Below, one piece after another: positions 1 to 8,850 of a DNA stretch of 64,000 nucleotides. The number at the start of each line of letters is the position of its first letter. Position 1 is the first letter of the stretch. The notes beneath the pieces were generated by a model. That model made no database searches. It saw only the letters and a program-made list of their open reading frames with translations, and had not been told where the DNA came from. The position numbers and the translations under genes are program-made. Source of the stretch: Amazonocrinis nigriterrae CENA67 (GTDB lineage: Bacteria > Cyanobacteriota > Cyanobacteriia > Cyanobacteriales > Nostocaceae); assembly GCF_016056305.1 (NCBI RefSeq), contig NZ_JAECZC010000001.1:285632-349631 (forward strand). Direction: 5' to 3'.

Positions 1-384
1 TTAATCTTTGGTGAAGAAGAAGTTACCACCGGTGCTTCCAACGATCTGCAACAGGTAGCACGGGTAGCACGTCAGATGGTAACAAGATTTGGCATGAGCG
101 ACAAACTCGGCCCAGTCGCCCTTGGTCGTCAACAAGGCAACATGTTCCTCGGTCGCGATATCATGTCAGAGCGCGATTTCTCTGAAGAAACCGCCGCCGC
201 CATCGATGAAGAAGTCCGCAAACTTGTGGATGTCGCCTACCAACGCGCTAAAGATGTGTTGGTCAGTAACCGCCACATTTTGGATCAACTAGCACAATTG
301 CTTGTTGATAAAGAAACAGTAGACGCAGAAGAATTGCAAGAAATTCTGGCGAATAATGATGTGAAAACTGCTGCATTCGCCTAA
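1..384 (+). CDS. ftsH: ATP-dependent zinc metalloprotease FtsH, C-terminal part
   Basis: The reading frame is open from base 1 and ends at 384, so only the last ~127 residues are in the window. They match the helical C-terminal part of the FtsH peptidase domain: a GEEEVTTGASNDL stretch, then the ARQMV-RFGMSDKLGPVAL segment and a Glu-rich helical tail. FtsH is a membrane-anchored hexameric AAA+ protease; in cyanobacteria it degrades damaged photosystem II D1 and other membrane proteins. The AAA domain and HExxH zinc site lie upstream of the window and cannot be checked. The first Met at 76 is internal, not the start. Family assignment is secure; which FtsH paralogue this is cannot be told. Confidence 0.93.
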   Translation, partial: LIFGEEEVTTGASNDLQQVARVARQMVTRFGMSDKLGPVALGRQQGNMFLGRDIMSERDFSEETAAAIDEEVRKLVDVAYQRAKDVLVSNRHILDQLAQLLVDKETVDAEELQEILANNDVKTAAFA

Positions 385-1358
385 TACTATTTCACAAAAT
401 ACCTAATTTTGTAGGGGGTGTACAGCTGTACGCCCCTACTGTCTATTCATGTGTTGCAGAGCTTGTTTTTGCATAAGACTTACGCAAGTGTCACAAAAAA
501 ATGTCAACTGGCACATATACTTAAATTAACGTGAGTTCGATGAACCTCTCCCCAACCCCTCTCCGCGTCGGAGAGGGGCTTTAGCATCTTCGGTAAAGAA
601 CGAAAAATCAAGCTTTTAAAGCCTCTCTCCTTTCAGGGGAGAGGTTTGGAGAGGGGTCTTTTAAATCTGTCGAACTCACGTTCAATTAAAGTCGAATGCT
701 TGTAAGCTTTGATTTATGAGCATTAGAGCTAAATTAGTTCTATGTAACAGTTTTTAGATCAATGTGCCAGTTGCGTCAGTCCTGTTGCAGCACACTTTTA
801 AAACATCCTCTTAAAACTCCATCTCATATTCACCACCAACTTCAATATTAATAGTTAGTGTTCAGCAGGATAGATTGTAAAATTACCAGCTATCTCATTC
901 AATCTTGTCAAAATATAATTAATATATTAATTAGTAATAATCACAAATTAATTATTTATCATAATATGTAAGTGTACAATCAATGTACAAACTTCAAGTT
1001 GCGATCGCTACTAAAGTTTGAGCTACACAGTTCAAACATTCATCAAAAAATATCTTTGCCTAATCCCGATTTTATTAATTACTTAAAGACTAATTTATAC
1101 TATTGTCTATATAATTTTTATTAAGTAGTATCAAAAGTAACTAATACAGCAATTCGATTTCAAGTTATTCTGAATTGACACTAGATAAACTTTAAGCTAA
1201 CTTTACTAAAAATTCAAACTTAATAAACAATTAACCTCCGGAAAATCTGATTTTTCTACGAAAATAAGATTGTCGGTTAATTTAACTATTTAAGTACAGT
1301 CAAGATAAAATGTTTTGACAACACTTTACCGACGGTCGTCTAAGAGTATTAGGTAAAT
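385..1358. other. Intergenic region between ftsH and the polysaccharide-export gene
   Basis: 974 bases without a credible gene. The first 400 bases hold the nested inverted-repeat element. From about 840 to 1358 the sequence is AT-rich and presumably carries the promoter and a long leader of the export gene, but no sigma-70 or NtcA-type site stands out enough to call. Confidence 0.6.
476..783. mobile_element. MITE-like inverted-repeat element, family A, with a second element nested inside
   Basis: The ends are AGACTTACGCAA on the left and, read on the other strand, AGGACTGACGCAA on the right. Just inside them lies a perfect 12-bp inverted repeat, CAACTGGCACAT at 505-516 and its complement at 762-773. 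A second inverted pair, AACGTGAGTTCGA at 528-540 and its complement at 670-682, encloses C-rich and G-rich tracts and looks like a different miniature element nested in the first. No ORF of note lies inside. Similar ends occur at 42367-42591 and 46531-46621. Confidence 0.6.
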
Positions 1359-2909
1359 ATGCTTAACACAGGTTTGCTAAAATTCCTTACCCAATCAGTT
1401 GCAGGTGTGGCTTTGTTCATAGCTTTCAATGCTGCCGTTTCGTCTGCCAGCCTAGCTCAAGGACAACCAGTATTACCTAATAGACAACCAGTAATACCTA
1501 ATAGACAACCAGTAATACCTAATAGACAACCAGTAATACCTAACACGCAAACAATACCAGCTATTACACAACCAGCCTCACCAACCACACAATTAAATAC
1601 AAATTATTTATTAGGAGGCGGGGATCTTATTCGTGTAAACGTATTTGAAGTACCTGAATATACAGGTGAATATCAAATTCCTCCCGGTGGAGCGATCAAC
1701 CTACCTCTAATTGGCAGTGTACCAGTTCAAGGGCTAACAACAGAACAAGCTGCTGATAAAATTACCGAAAAATACTCTAAGTTTCTCAAACGTCCTTTAA
1801 TCTCAGTTAACCTTATATCACCTCGTCCCATAAATGTTTTAGTGGCTGGTGAGGTGACACGTCCGGGGTCTTATACTCTGAGCTTGCAAGGAGGCGCAGG
1901 AAATAACCCAGGCGTACAATACCCAACTGTATTAGCAGCACTAACTTCAGCTCAAGGAGTTACCTTAGCAGCAGATGTCACTCAAGTTAAAGTCAGGCGT
2001 AAGATAGGGCCCGACGCTGAGCAAGTTGCGATTCTCAATTTGAAAGACATTATTCAGACAGGTAGTACAGCACAAGATATTACCTTAAGGGATGGAGACA
2101 CAATTATTGTGCCAACTGCTACCGCCTTAAATGTAGCAGAAGCACGCAATTTATTTGCAGCTAACTTTGCCGCAGATCCAAATACACCCCGCACAGTAGC
2201 AATCGTTGGTGAAGTTAATCGTCCAGGCTCGTATCTTGTCACCACAGGCGCTACCACAGGTGGTGCAGCAGGACAAGCGGGTGGAGCCGCAGGTAGTGGT
2301 TTGCCAACTGTGACAAGGGCAATTCAATTAGCTGGGGGAATTACATCACAAGCCGATATTCGTAATCTGAAAATACGGCGAAATACAAGAATCGGCTCAG
2401 AGCAAACTGTGGATATCAATCTCTGGCAATTATTGCAGAGTGGTGATGTCAATCAAGACATAGTTTTACAAGACGGAGATACAATTGTTGTTCCTACCGC
2501 AACAGAAATTAACCCAGCAGAAGCAACCCAATTAGCTAGTACTACTTTGTCTCCTAACACCATTCAGGTTGGTGTAGTAGGTGAGGTCAAAAAACCAGGA
2601 GCCATAGACATTCGGCCCAATAGCTCTTTAAACCAAGCATTGCTCGCTGCTGGCGGCTTCAACGATGCCAGAGCTAGCAGAGCCACTGTAGATTTGATTC
2701 GCCTGAACCCCAATGGTTCTGTTACTAAACGTCAAGTCAAAGTTGACTTCTCTCAAGGAATTAACGAGCAAACTAATCCTATACTCCGCAATAATGATGT
2801 TATAGTAGTTAACCGCTCTGGCATAGCTCAGGCTGGTGATAGTATAGGCGTTATTTCAGGGCCTCTTGGCACGCTCTTGAATGTTGTCAGGTTGTTCGTA
2901 GGTTTTTAG
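1359..2909 (+). CDS. Wza-like polysaccharide export protein with SLBB domains
   Basis: 516 residues. An N-terminal signal peptide (about 1-33, ending ASLAQG) is followed by four near-identical heptapeptides QPVIPNR/QPVLPNR (about 36-62), then a Poly_export domain starting at YLLGGGDLIRVNVFEVPEY (about 84-160) and three SLBB-type segments, each introduced by a V.GEV.RPG motif (about 163, 278 and 403). Proteins of this family form the outer-membrane/periplasmic channel for capsule or exopolysaccharide. The C-terminus is hydrophobic (residues ~495-516), as expected for outer-membrane insertion. The gene stands alone: no Wzc kinase or glycosyltransferase is adjacent. The ATG at 1359 is the only sensible start. 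The heptapeptide copy number may vary between strains because it is encoded by a 21-bp tandem DNA repeat. Confidence 0.88.
   Translation: MLNTGLLKFLTQSVAGVALFIAFNAAVSSASLAQGQPVLPNRQPVIPNRQPVIPNRQPVIPNTQTIPAITQPASPTTQLNTNYLLGGGDLIRVNVFEVPEYTGEYQIPPGGAINLPLIGSVPVQGLTTEQAADKITEKYSKFLKRPLISVNLISPRPINVLVAGEVTRPGSYTLSLQGGAGNNPGVQYPTVLAALTSAQGVTLAADVTQVKVRRKIGPDAEQVAILNLKDIIQTGSTAQDITLRDGDTIIVPTATALNVAEARNLFAANFAADPNTPRTVAIVGEVNRPGSYLVTTGATTGGAAGQAGGAAGSGLPTVTRAIQLAGGITSQADIRNLKIRRNTRIGSEQTVDINLWQLLQSGDVNQDIVLQDGDTIVVPTATEINPAEATQLASTTLSPNTIQVGVVGEVKKPGAIDIRPNSSLNQALLAAGGFNDARASRATVDLIRLNPNGSVTKRQVKVDFSQGINEQTNPILRNNDVIVVNRSGIAQAGDSIGVISGPLGTLLNVVRLFVGF
1461..1542 (+). repeat. 21-bp tandem repeat inside the export gene (4 copies)
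   Basis: The unit GACAACCAGTAATACCTAAT plus one base is repeated four times in frame and encodes QPVIPNR. The copies differ by one or two bases. It sits just after the signal peptide in a Pro/Gln/Asn-rich linker. Confidence 0.9.
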
Positions 2910-3520
2910 ATTCAGATGACAAACTGGGGGCTTTGGTTAATTCTCCCTACCCCCAGATTCTAAAAATCTCATAACTCTCACTTATGAGAAAATATTAAAC
3001 CTTGCGATCGCGTTTTGGCTGTAGGATTTAGCAGCGCTAATCTAGGTCTTAAATAAAACTTTCCATCAAACCGCATCAGAGACAAAACAATGTTTTGTTT
3101 CAAACATTTACAATAAGATATTATTCAGTTAACTAAATACATAATCATTGCTGAGAGAGAAATCTGCGATCGCCGAAGGCGTTGGCGTAGCCATCGCTAC
3201 TTGGGTCTTCTCACTCAAAAATTGCTGCATGTTCAGCATTCCACAAACACCATCAGTAGAGAGTCACAGGTGTTGCCAGTAAAGTTAATTACAAAAATAG
3301 CCCTTGCCAGTATGTGATCAAGGTGCTTTAATAACGATTGCGTTCTGCCAAATATTCTAGCCTGTAAAAGATGCACAAGACTCATAGCAGCGAGTCAACA
3401 GACATAGCTGCTGTGTTCATAAAATTACAGACTCGAAACATTAGACTTAAAGGTAGGACAAGGTAGTACCATGTCCTTTAAACTAAAATTCCCCTAAAAA
3501 CTAAACAAATAGGAGGATAT
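2910..3520. other. Intergenic region with one dispersed palindromic repeat
   Basis: About 610 bases with no credible ORF. It contains the hairpin above and, at 3166-3197, a GC-rich near-palindrome beginning GCGATCGCCGAAGGCG and ending GTAGCCATCGC, a type of small dispersed repeat common in Nostoc genomes. The rest is plain AT-rich sequence leading to the well-spaced ribosome binding site of the next gene. Confidence 0.55.
2932..2961 (+). terminator. Hairpin after the polysaccharide-export gene
   Basis: CTGGGGG about 20 bases after the stop pairs with CCCCCAG after a 16-19 base loop. There is no clear T-run after it, so it is only a probable terminator or mRNA 3' end. Confidence 0.45.
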
Positions 3521-4357
3521 ATGGAACCATTGATTGCTATTGTCTTAGCGCTTTTAGGCTATGCCTTAGGTTCAGCAAAAATTATTAACGAAGGGAATGA
3601 GGCTCTAGTCGAACGTTTAGGGCGATATCATCGCAAACTTACCCCAGGTCTTAACTTCATAGTTCCCCTAGTTGATTCCATTGTGATGGAAGATACTACA
3701 CGGGAACAGATTTTAGACATTAAGCCCCAGAACGTGATTACCAAAGATAACGTTTATCTAGAAGTAGATGGCGTTGTCAACTGGCGGATCACCAATATGG
3801 AAAAAAGTTTTTACAAAATTGATGATATTCAGCAAGCATTGGCAACCTTGGCTCAAGTTGAACTCCGTGCCAACATTGCCGATAGAACTCTAGCGCAAAC
3901 TATAGCCTCCAGAAACGAGGTTAACCAAGCCCTATTAAGGGTTTTAAACGATACAAGTGCAGAGTGGGGAGTTCAGATTATTCGAGTCGATATTCAGAGT
4001 ATTACACCCCCTGAGAGCGTCCAGAAGTCAATGGCAGAACAACAGTCTGCTGAAATCAGAAAACAAGCAGCTATCACCACAGCAGAAGGAGAACGGCAAG
4101 CTGCTATCAAGCGAGCAGAAGCAACAAAAGAATCTATTCAGATACTTTCTCAAGCTATAACTTCCAAGCCGGAAACAAAAGAAATTCTCAAGTATCTTGT
4201 GGCTCAAGAACATCTAGAAGCTAGCCAAAAACTTAGTGCGAGCCAAAATGCTAAGATTGTTTTTCTCAATCCAGCATTAACAGAGGGAGCATTGGATCAG
4301 ATGATAGGCGAAGCGGCGAGTCACGAAATTGAGAACAATGGCTCTGAGAAAGGTTAA
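3521..4357 (+). CDS. SPFH/band-7 domain protein (stomatin/prohibitin-like)
   Basis: 278 residues. A single N-terminal membrane helix (about 3-20) is followed by the SPFH domain (about 22-185: EALVERLGRYHRKLTPGLN, then DNVYLEVDGVVNWRI) and a long Ala/Glu/Gln-rich helical region (about 180-245) typical of flotillin and stomatin oligomerisation. Members form large membrane rings or microdomain scaffolds and often modulate FtsH-like proteases or channels. The ATG is preceded by a good Shine-Dalgarno site (AGGAGG, 7 bases upstream). It is the standard length of the bacterial slipin/paraslipin type. No NfeD partner gene is next to it, so partner and function remain open. Confidence 0.9.
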   Translation: MEPLIAIVLALLGYALGSAKIINEGNEALVERLGRYHRKLTPGLNFIVPLVDSIVMEDTTREQILDIKPQNVITKDNVYLEVDGVVNWRITNMEKSFYKIDDIQQALATLAQVELRANIADRTLAQTIASRNEVNQALLRVLNDTSAEWGVQIIRVDIQSITPPESVQKSMAEQQSAEIRKQAAITTAEGERQAAIKRAEATKESIQILSQAITSKPETKEILKYLVAQEHLEASQKLSASQNAKIVFLNPALTEGALDQMIGEAASHEIENNGSEKG

Positions 4358-4492
4358 TCAAAAGTAAGGTTGGCTCAATCTTAACTAAACGCCTGTGGAC
4401 AAGTAGTAGTAGACTACCTTGGACGAAGCAGGAAGAAAACACTAACCCAATTAACAAGTTTGAGGAGGTAATGGTAAGTTTTTACGAGCAGA

Positions 4493-5332
4493 TTATCGCA
4501 ACAGAGCATCAGCAATCAGCGAAACCTCGCGCATTTCTTTAACATCATGAACTCGTAGTATATCTGCCCCATTAAAAATAGCTGCACAACACGCCGCTGC
4601 TGTACCCCAAACTCGTGCTTTTGGCTCTGGTTGGTTTAAAATCCGACCAATGAAACTTTTACGGGATGCTCCAACTAAAATAGGGCAGTTGAGGGCTTTC
4701 AATGAGCGCAAGCGGCGAAAAATTTCTAAATTTTGCTCATAGTTCTTAGCAAAACCAATACCTGGGTCAATGATGATTTTCTCAATGTTAATGCCACAAG
4801 CGATCGCTGCTGTTATTTGCTTTGCCAAGAAACTAGAAATTTCCCCCATTAAATCCTGATAATCAGTCATTTGTTGCATCGTCAGCGGTGTTCCCCGGAT
4901 ATGCATCAATATAATCGGCACATCCAAACTTGCCACCGTTGGCAACATATCTAAGTCAAATGTACCTCCAGAAATATCATTAATAATATCTGCTCCAGCT
5001 TCCACAGATGCCTTTGCCACAGCTGCCCTGGTTGTATCCACAGAAATCGGTACTGAAATTTTTTCTCGTACCACCTGCAAAACTGTTAACACCCGGTTAA
5101 GCTCTTCAGCTTGAGTGATTTGTTCTGCCCCTGGTCGGGTTGATTGACCACCCACATCGATAATGTCAGCACCAGCAGCCACCAGGGCTTCAGCCTGAGC
5201 TAAAGCAGTAGAGGTAGAATTAAACTCACCGCCATCACTAAAGCTGTCAGGAGTCACATTTAAAACGCCCATTAGATAAGTACGCTGTCCCCACTCGAAA
5301 CAGCGTTCCCGAATTATCAACTTGCTAGACAT
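4493..5332 (-). CDS. folP: Dihydropteroate synthase
   Basis: About 280 residues from the start chosen here. It condenses 7,8-dihydropterin pyrophosphate with p-aminobenzoate in folate synthesis. Diagnostic motifs: MGVLNVTPDSFSDGG near the N-terminus, ADIIDVGGQSTRPGA, ISVDTTRAAVA, DIINDISGG, IILMHIRGTP, IIDPGIGFAKN and VGASRKSFIG. An upstream in-frame GTG/ATG would add 23 residues (MFCSPAPLLPCSP...), but that part is encoded by an octamer tandem repeat and is Cys/Pro-rich, so the Met at 5332 is preferred. It is divergent from the CapA-like gene. Complete and apparently intact. Confidence 0.95.
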   Translation of the reverse strand: MSSKLIIRERCFEWGQRTYLMGVLNVTPDSFSDGGEFNSTSTALAQAEALVAAGADIIDVGGQSTRPGAEQITQAEELNRVLTVLQVVREKISVPISVDTTRAAVAKASVEAGADIINDISGGTFDLDMLPTVASLDVPIILMHIRGTPLTMQQMTDYQDLMGEISSFLAKQITAAIACGINIEKIIIDPGIGFAKNYEQNLEIFRRLRSLKALNCPILVGASRKSFIGRILNQPEPKARVWGTAAACCAAIFNGADILRVHDVKEMREVSLIADALLR

Positions 5333-5362
5333 ACAGCAATTTTTAGGTAGATAGAAAGTAAA

Positions 5363-5396
5363 AGGGGAGCAGGGGAGCAGGGGAGCAGGGGAGCAA
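5363..5396. repeat. Octamer tandem repeat (GGGGAGCA-type)
   Basis: About four copies of GGGGAGCA in the folP upstream region. Short G-rich tandem repeats like this recur between genes across the window. Confidence 0.75.
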
Positions 5397-5455
5397 AACA
5401 AGCGATAACGAAGTAAACTAATTTACCAGCCTGGATAAACACGATGTGCTAATTA

Positions 5456-5477
5456 TTCATCTATATACATAGATGAA
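5456..5477. terminator. Hairpin between folP and the CapA-like gene
   Basis: TTCATCTAT at 5456-5464 pairs with ATAGATGAA at 5469-5477, followed by CAATTTTT on the plus strand. It lies 45 bases before the CapA start, so it may be a regulatory hairpin in the leader rather than a terminator. Confidence 0.35.
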
Positions 5478-5521
5478 CAATTTTTGGGATAAACTAATGC
5501 CATCGTGTGAGGTGTAAAACG

Positions 5522-6703
5522 ATGGTAAATCGCAGGCTGGTGCAATTACTGTCAGTGGGCTTTATTAGTGGCTGCTTTTGTCTTGGCATTGGTATTGGAG
5601 TATTCATTCGCTTTGGGCAATTACTCCCATCTGACGCTGCTACCTCATCCACTGAGTCTAACTCATTTCCATTTGCAGTGCCGGAACCTCTACCACCAGG
5701 AGGGGAGGAAACTTTTCCAGACACCATCACCATTAAAGCCGTTGGGGATATTATTCCTGGTACAAATTTTCCTAACTACAGGTTGCCTCGCGATCGCAAT
5801 AAATTATTACCCAACTCAGTAAGAGAACAACTAGAGGGAGCTGATATTTTACTTGGCAACTTTGAAACTAGCCTAACTAACTATCCCTACACTACTAAAG
5901 ATATTAGTCGCGGACAAGTTTTTGCTTTTCGCTCGCCACCCGCCTATGCTGAATTATTTGCGGATGCTGGATTTAATGTGTTCAATTTGGCAAACAACCA
6001 TGCAATGGATTTTGGTGCTGTGGGGTTCCAAGATACAGTTAATAATCTTGCTGCTGTTGGTATTGCCACACTAGGTCTGAAAAATCAAATTCTTTATTTA
6101 GAAGCCAATAATATTGCGATCGCAATGATCGGCTTTTCTCCCTATGACATGTATAATTCTATTCACAATCTTGAAGCTGCCCAAGCATTAGTCACAGAAG
6201 CTAAAAATAATGCCAATGTCGTAATTGTATCAATGCACGCAGGAGCAGAAGGAACAGGGGCGCTGCACGTTAAGAATCAAACAGAGTTTTTTTATGGAGA
6301 AAACCGAGGTAATTCTATTCAGTTTGCCCGGACAATGATTGATGCAGGAGCAGACTTAGTACTAGGACATGGCCCTCATGTCCCAAGAGCAATTGAGATT
6401 TATAAAGGAAAACTCATAGCCTATTCTTTGGGTAACTTTCTGGGATACCGAACTTTATCGACAGATGCTGAAACTGGGTACTCAATGATTTTAGAAGTTG
6501 AACTGAGTTCCAAGGGAGATTTGGTATCAAGTAAAATTATCCCTGTGCATATGAATCGTCAGGGAATTCCTTACATAGATCAGCGTTTCCGTACAGTAGA
6601 ACTGATGCGTTCTTTAAATCGTCAAGCTTTTCCCAATAATCCGGTGAAGATTGATCAAAAGGGGAAAATTGTTGTAATGAATGATGTAAAAAAAGAAAAA
6701 TAA
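5522..6703 (+). CDS. CapA-family (PGA_cap) metallophosphatase-like protein
   Basis: About 393 residues. An N-terminal membrane segment (about 6-30, FISGCFCLGIGIGVFIRFG) anchors the protein facing the periplasm. The PGA_cap domain starts near TITIKAVGDIIPG and contains GADILLGNFETSLT, FNLANNHAMDFGAVG, VIVSMHAGAEGTGA, and GADLVLGHGPHVPRAIEIY, the conserved Asp/Asn/His set of this calcineurin-like fold. Members are named after CapA of poly-gamma-glutamate capsule synthesis, but most cyanobacterial copies have unknown substrates. A GTG at 5507 is also in frame, but its bases form the GTGAGG ribosome binding site for the ATG at 5522, so the ATG is preferred. No capB/capC neighbours. Confidence 0.85.
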   Translation: MVNRRLVQLLSVGFISGCFCLGIGIGVFIRFGQLLPSDAATSSTESNSFPFAVPEPLPPGGEETFPDTITIKAVGDIIPGTNFPNYRLPRDRNKLLPNSVREQLEGADILLGNFETSLTNYPYTTKDISRGQVFAFRSPPAYAELFADAGFNVFNLANNHAMDFGAVGFQDTVNNLAAVGIATLGLKNQILYLEANNIAIAMIGFSPYDMYNSIHNLEAAQALVTEAKNNANVVIVSMHAGAEGTGALHVKNQTEFFYGENRGNSIQFARTMIDAGADLVLGHGPHVPRAIEIYKGKLIAYSLGNFLGYRTLSTDAETGYSMILEVELSSKGDLVSSKIIPVHMNRQGIPYIDQRFRTVELMRSLNRQAFPNNPVKIDQKGKIVVMNDVKKEK

Positions 6704-6855
6704 ATATTTTTAGTAACAATGTTTATGAATGAAAAATATTAAAATTTCATTCATAATGTTGAGCAAAACTTATTTGTTTTACGCTTTTATTCGCTGAGAT
6801 TAACCATGTAACTCTGGTATTATTTGAAGTTTTACATTTGGCTGAAAACACATTA

Positions 6856-8520
6856 TTAATGTTTCTCAGGTTGTGGGTTTTCCTGGGACTTCTCATTTTT
6901 TTGAGATTGATTATCAGTAGATGAATTTTGCTTATCTTCCAAGGTTGGTACTACTATAGCGGGAGTATCTGAGCGTTTTGATTCCGCAGGTGGTGGTGCT
7001 GATGGTATAACCACAGGATTAGATGTCTTTACAGGTTGGGGTGATGGCTTCACTGGTTGGGGTGGAGTGGAATTCTGATTAGAAGAGGGCAAAGTATTTT
7101 CTGATGATGTAGAGGAAGGACGACGAGATGAACGAATAGACCGTAGCTTCTCTACTAGCGATGGCGATGGAGAAATGCTGGGGGAAAGTGGGGGTTGTTG
7201 AGAATCGCGACGTGATGATTCTCCTGAGTTGGGTTGTTGTGACGATTTTTCTGTAGAATCGCTGCTACTAGTATTAGGAGATTGTTCTTGTCTACCATAA
7301 CTGCGCTTGCTACGCCGCCTAGAGGTTGAGACAGGTGCAGATTCAGTTGGTGAGGAGGTTTGAGAATCTTTGGCAGTGTTAGGCTGTTGACTCTCAGGCA
7401 AGGGTGGAAAATCAATGGTGGGTTTTTGCCCAGCAGGCTCTATTTTGGGCTGTTCAAGCGTCTGTTGCTGATAATTAGAATATAGATTAGTGATGCCAAA
7501 ACCTGCTGTAGCAGCAACCAGGGCGATACCTGTACCCAGAAATATCTTAGAATTTCCCAGTTTTTTACCAATTGCTGTTAAATTCTTGACTGGTGATGGC
7601 TTGTTGATGTGATTGACAACAGTGACTGCGGGTAACTTTCCTGGCTGTTGGGAAGATAAATCGATAGTCGGCATCATGTAAGTGGCTGCTGTTTGAGGTG
7701 TAGCATTCACTTCATTTGCAGGTAGTAGTTGTAGCCACTCGGCAACTGTCGCCGGACGAAAGCGAGATTCTACAGCCATGCCACGCATTACTGCTTGATT
7801 GACTGCTGCACTCAGGTGGGGTTGTAGTTCGCGGGGAGAAGGCATTTTTTCGCGATCGCGCAACAATGCTGGCAAGGGAACTTGTGCTGTCAATAAAGCA
7901 TATAATGTTGCTGCTAAACCATAAACATCTGTAGCAGGTGTGCGCGGTGCTTGCGTCAGGTATTGTTCTATGGGCGAATAACCCTCAGAAACCAAACCTG
8001 TATGAGTTTGTCTGACACCGCTGTTAAATTCCCTGGCAATGCCGAAATCAATTAGTACTACCTCCTGAGTGCCTTCACGGAGAATGATATTATCTGGCTT
8101 GATATCGCGGTGCAACAAACCATTGTTGTGTACTACCTGCAATGCTGCCCCAATTTGCCGGATGTAATGAATTGCTGTGGCTTCTGGCAAGGGTATCCCA
8201 GGTAAGACAAAGGCATTTCCCAAGGTTTCACCAGGAATATATTCCATCACCATATAAGGCAGTCCATCTTCGACAAAAAAGTCGCTGACCCGGACAATAT
8301 TCGGGTGAATACAAGTAGCTAACCGTCTGGCTTCATCTTGGAACTGGCGCTCAAACTTGGCAAAATCAGGATGTTGCCGCAGCTTTTCATTGATGGTTTT
8401 CATCACTACCACTTGACCTAAGTAGTGATGAGTAGCTTTAAACGTAATGCCAAAGCCACCACGCCCTATTTCCTGGATTAGGGTATATTTTCCACCCTGC
8501 AAAATTGTGCCTGCTAACAT
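6856..8520 (-). CDS. Hanks-type serine/threonine protein kinase
   Basis: 554 residues. The kinase domain occupies about 10-265: glycine loop GRGGFGITF, catalytic Lys in [15 protein letters not shown] catalytic loop and DFG (LIDFGIA), followed by an activation segment with [10 protein letters not shown], so the catalytic core is intact. A single membrane helix lies at about 325-345 ([18 protein letters not shown]). The C-terminal ~200 residues are a low-complexity Ser/Pro/Gln/Lys-rich tail predicted to be outside the cytoplasm. This kinase-TM-tail layout is common in filamentous cyanobacteria. The downstream substrates cannot be inferred from neighbours. Convergent with the CapA-like gene. Confidence 0.93.
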   Translation of the reverse strand: MLAGTILQGGKYTLIQEIGRGGFGITFKATHHYLGQVVVMKTINEKLRQHPDFAKFERQFQDEARRLATCIHPNIVRVSDFFVEDGLPYMVMEYIPGETLGNAFVLPGIPLPEATAIHYIRQIGAALQVVHNNGLLHRDIKPDNIILREGTQEVVLIDFGIAREFNSGVRQTHTGLVSEGYSPIEQYLTQAPRTPATDVYGLAATLYALLTAQVPLPALLRDREKMPSPRELQPHLSAAVNQAVMRGMAVESRFRPATVAEWLQLLPANEVNATPQTAATYMMPTIDLSSQQPGKLPAVTVVNHINKPSPVKNLTAIGKKLGNSKIFLGTGIALVAATAGFGITNLYSNYQQQTLEQPKIEPAGQKPTIDFPPLPESQQPNTAKDSQTSSPTESAPVSTSRRRSKRSYGRQEQSPNTSSSDSTEKSSQQPNSGESSRRDSQQPPLSPSISPSPSLVEKLRSIRSSRRPSSTSSENTLPSSNQNSTPPQPVKPSPQPVKTSNPVVIPSAPPPAESKRSDTPAIVVPTLEDKQNSSTDNQSQKNEKSQENPQPEKH

Positions 8521-8850
8521 AGAGAGTTTTGAGTCCTGAGTCCTTAGTCCTGAGTGAGCAGATAAGTACTGATTCCTGAGTCTTCAGTGATTGCCATACA
8601 ATAAGCCTTCCCAATATTTTATAAGCCAGACACTGATTAAACTTCGATATCTGTCTTTAGGAATGATTTATTGCTTGGGACACCCGAATTGGAAAAAGCC
8701 TCCCTCCCGATTATCGCCAGAGCTTTGTCTTTTTCATAATACAGCAGGGAGATGGGGAGATGGGGAGATGGGGAGATGAGGGGGATGAGGAAGATGAGGG
8801 AGATCAGGGACAGGAATAACAACTGACAACTGACCACTAACCACTGACTC
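8521..8850. other. Intergenic region with heptamer repeats
   Basis: 330 bases between two minus-strand genes. It holds imperfect repeats of GAGTCCTGA type (8528-8590) and GGGGAGAT heptamers (8748-8805), plus a CAACTGAC run near 8820. No credible gene or RNA was seen. Confidence 0.6.

Noticed and set aside
3957..4457. Three short ORFs overlapping the SPFH gene
   Set aside because: Out-of-frame shadows of a clearly coding gene.
5333..5401. N-terminal extension of folP to a start at 5401
   Set aside because: The extra 23 residues come from an octamer repeat and are not family-like.
8591..8837. Short ORFs upstream of the Omp85 gene's downstream region
   Set aside because: They are built on GGGGAGAT repeats and lack start signals.
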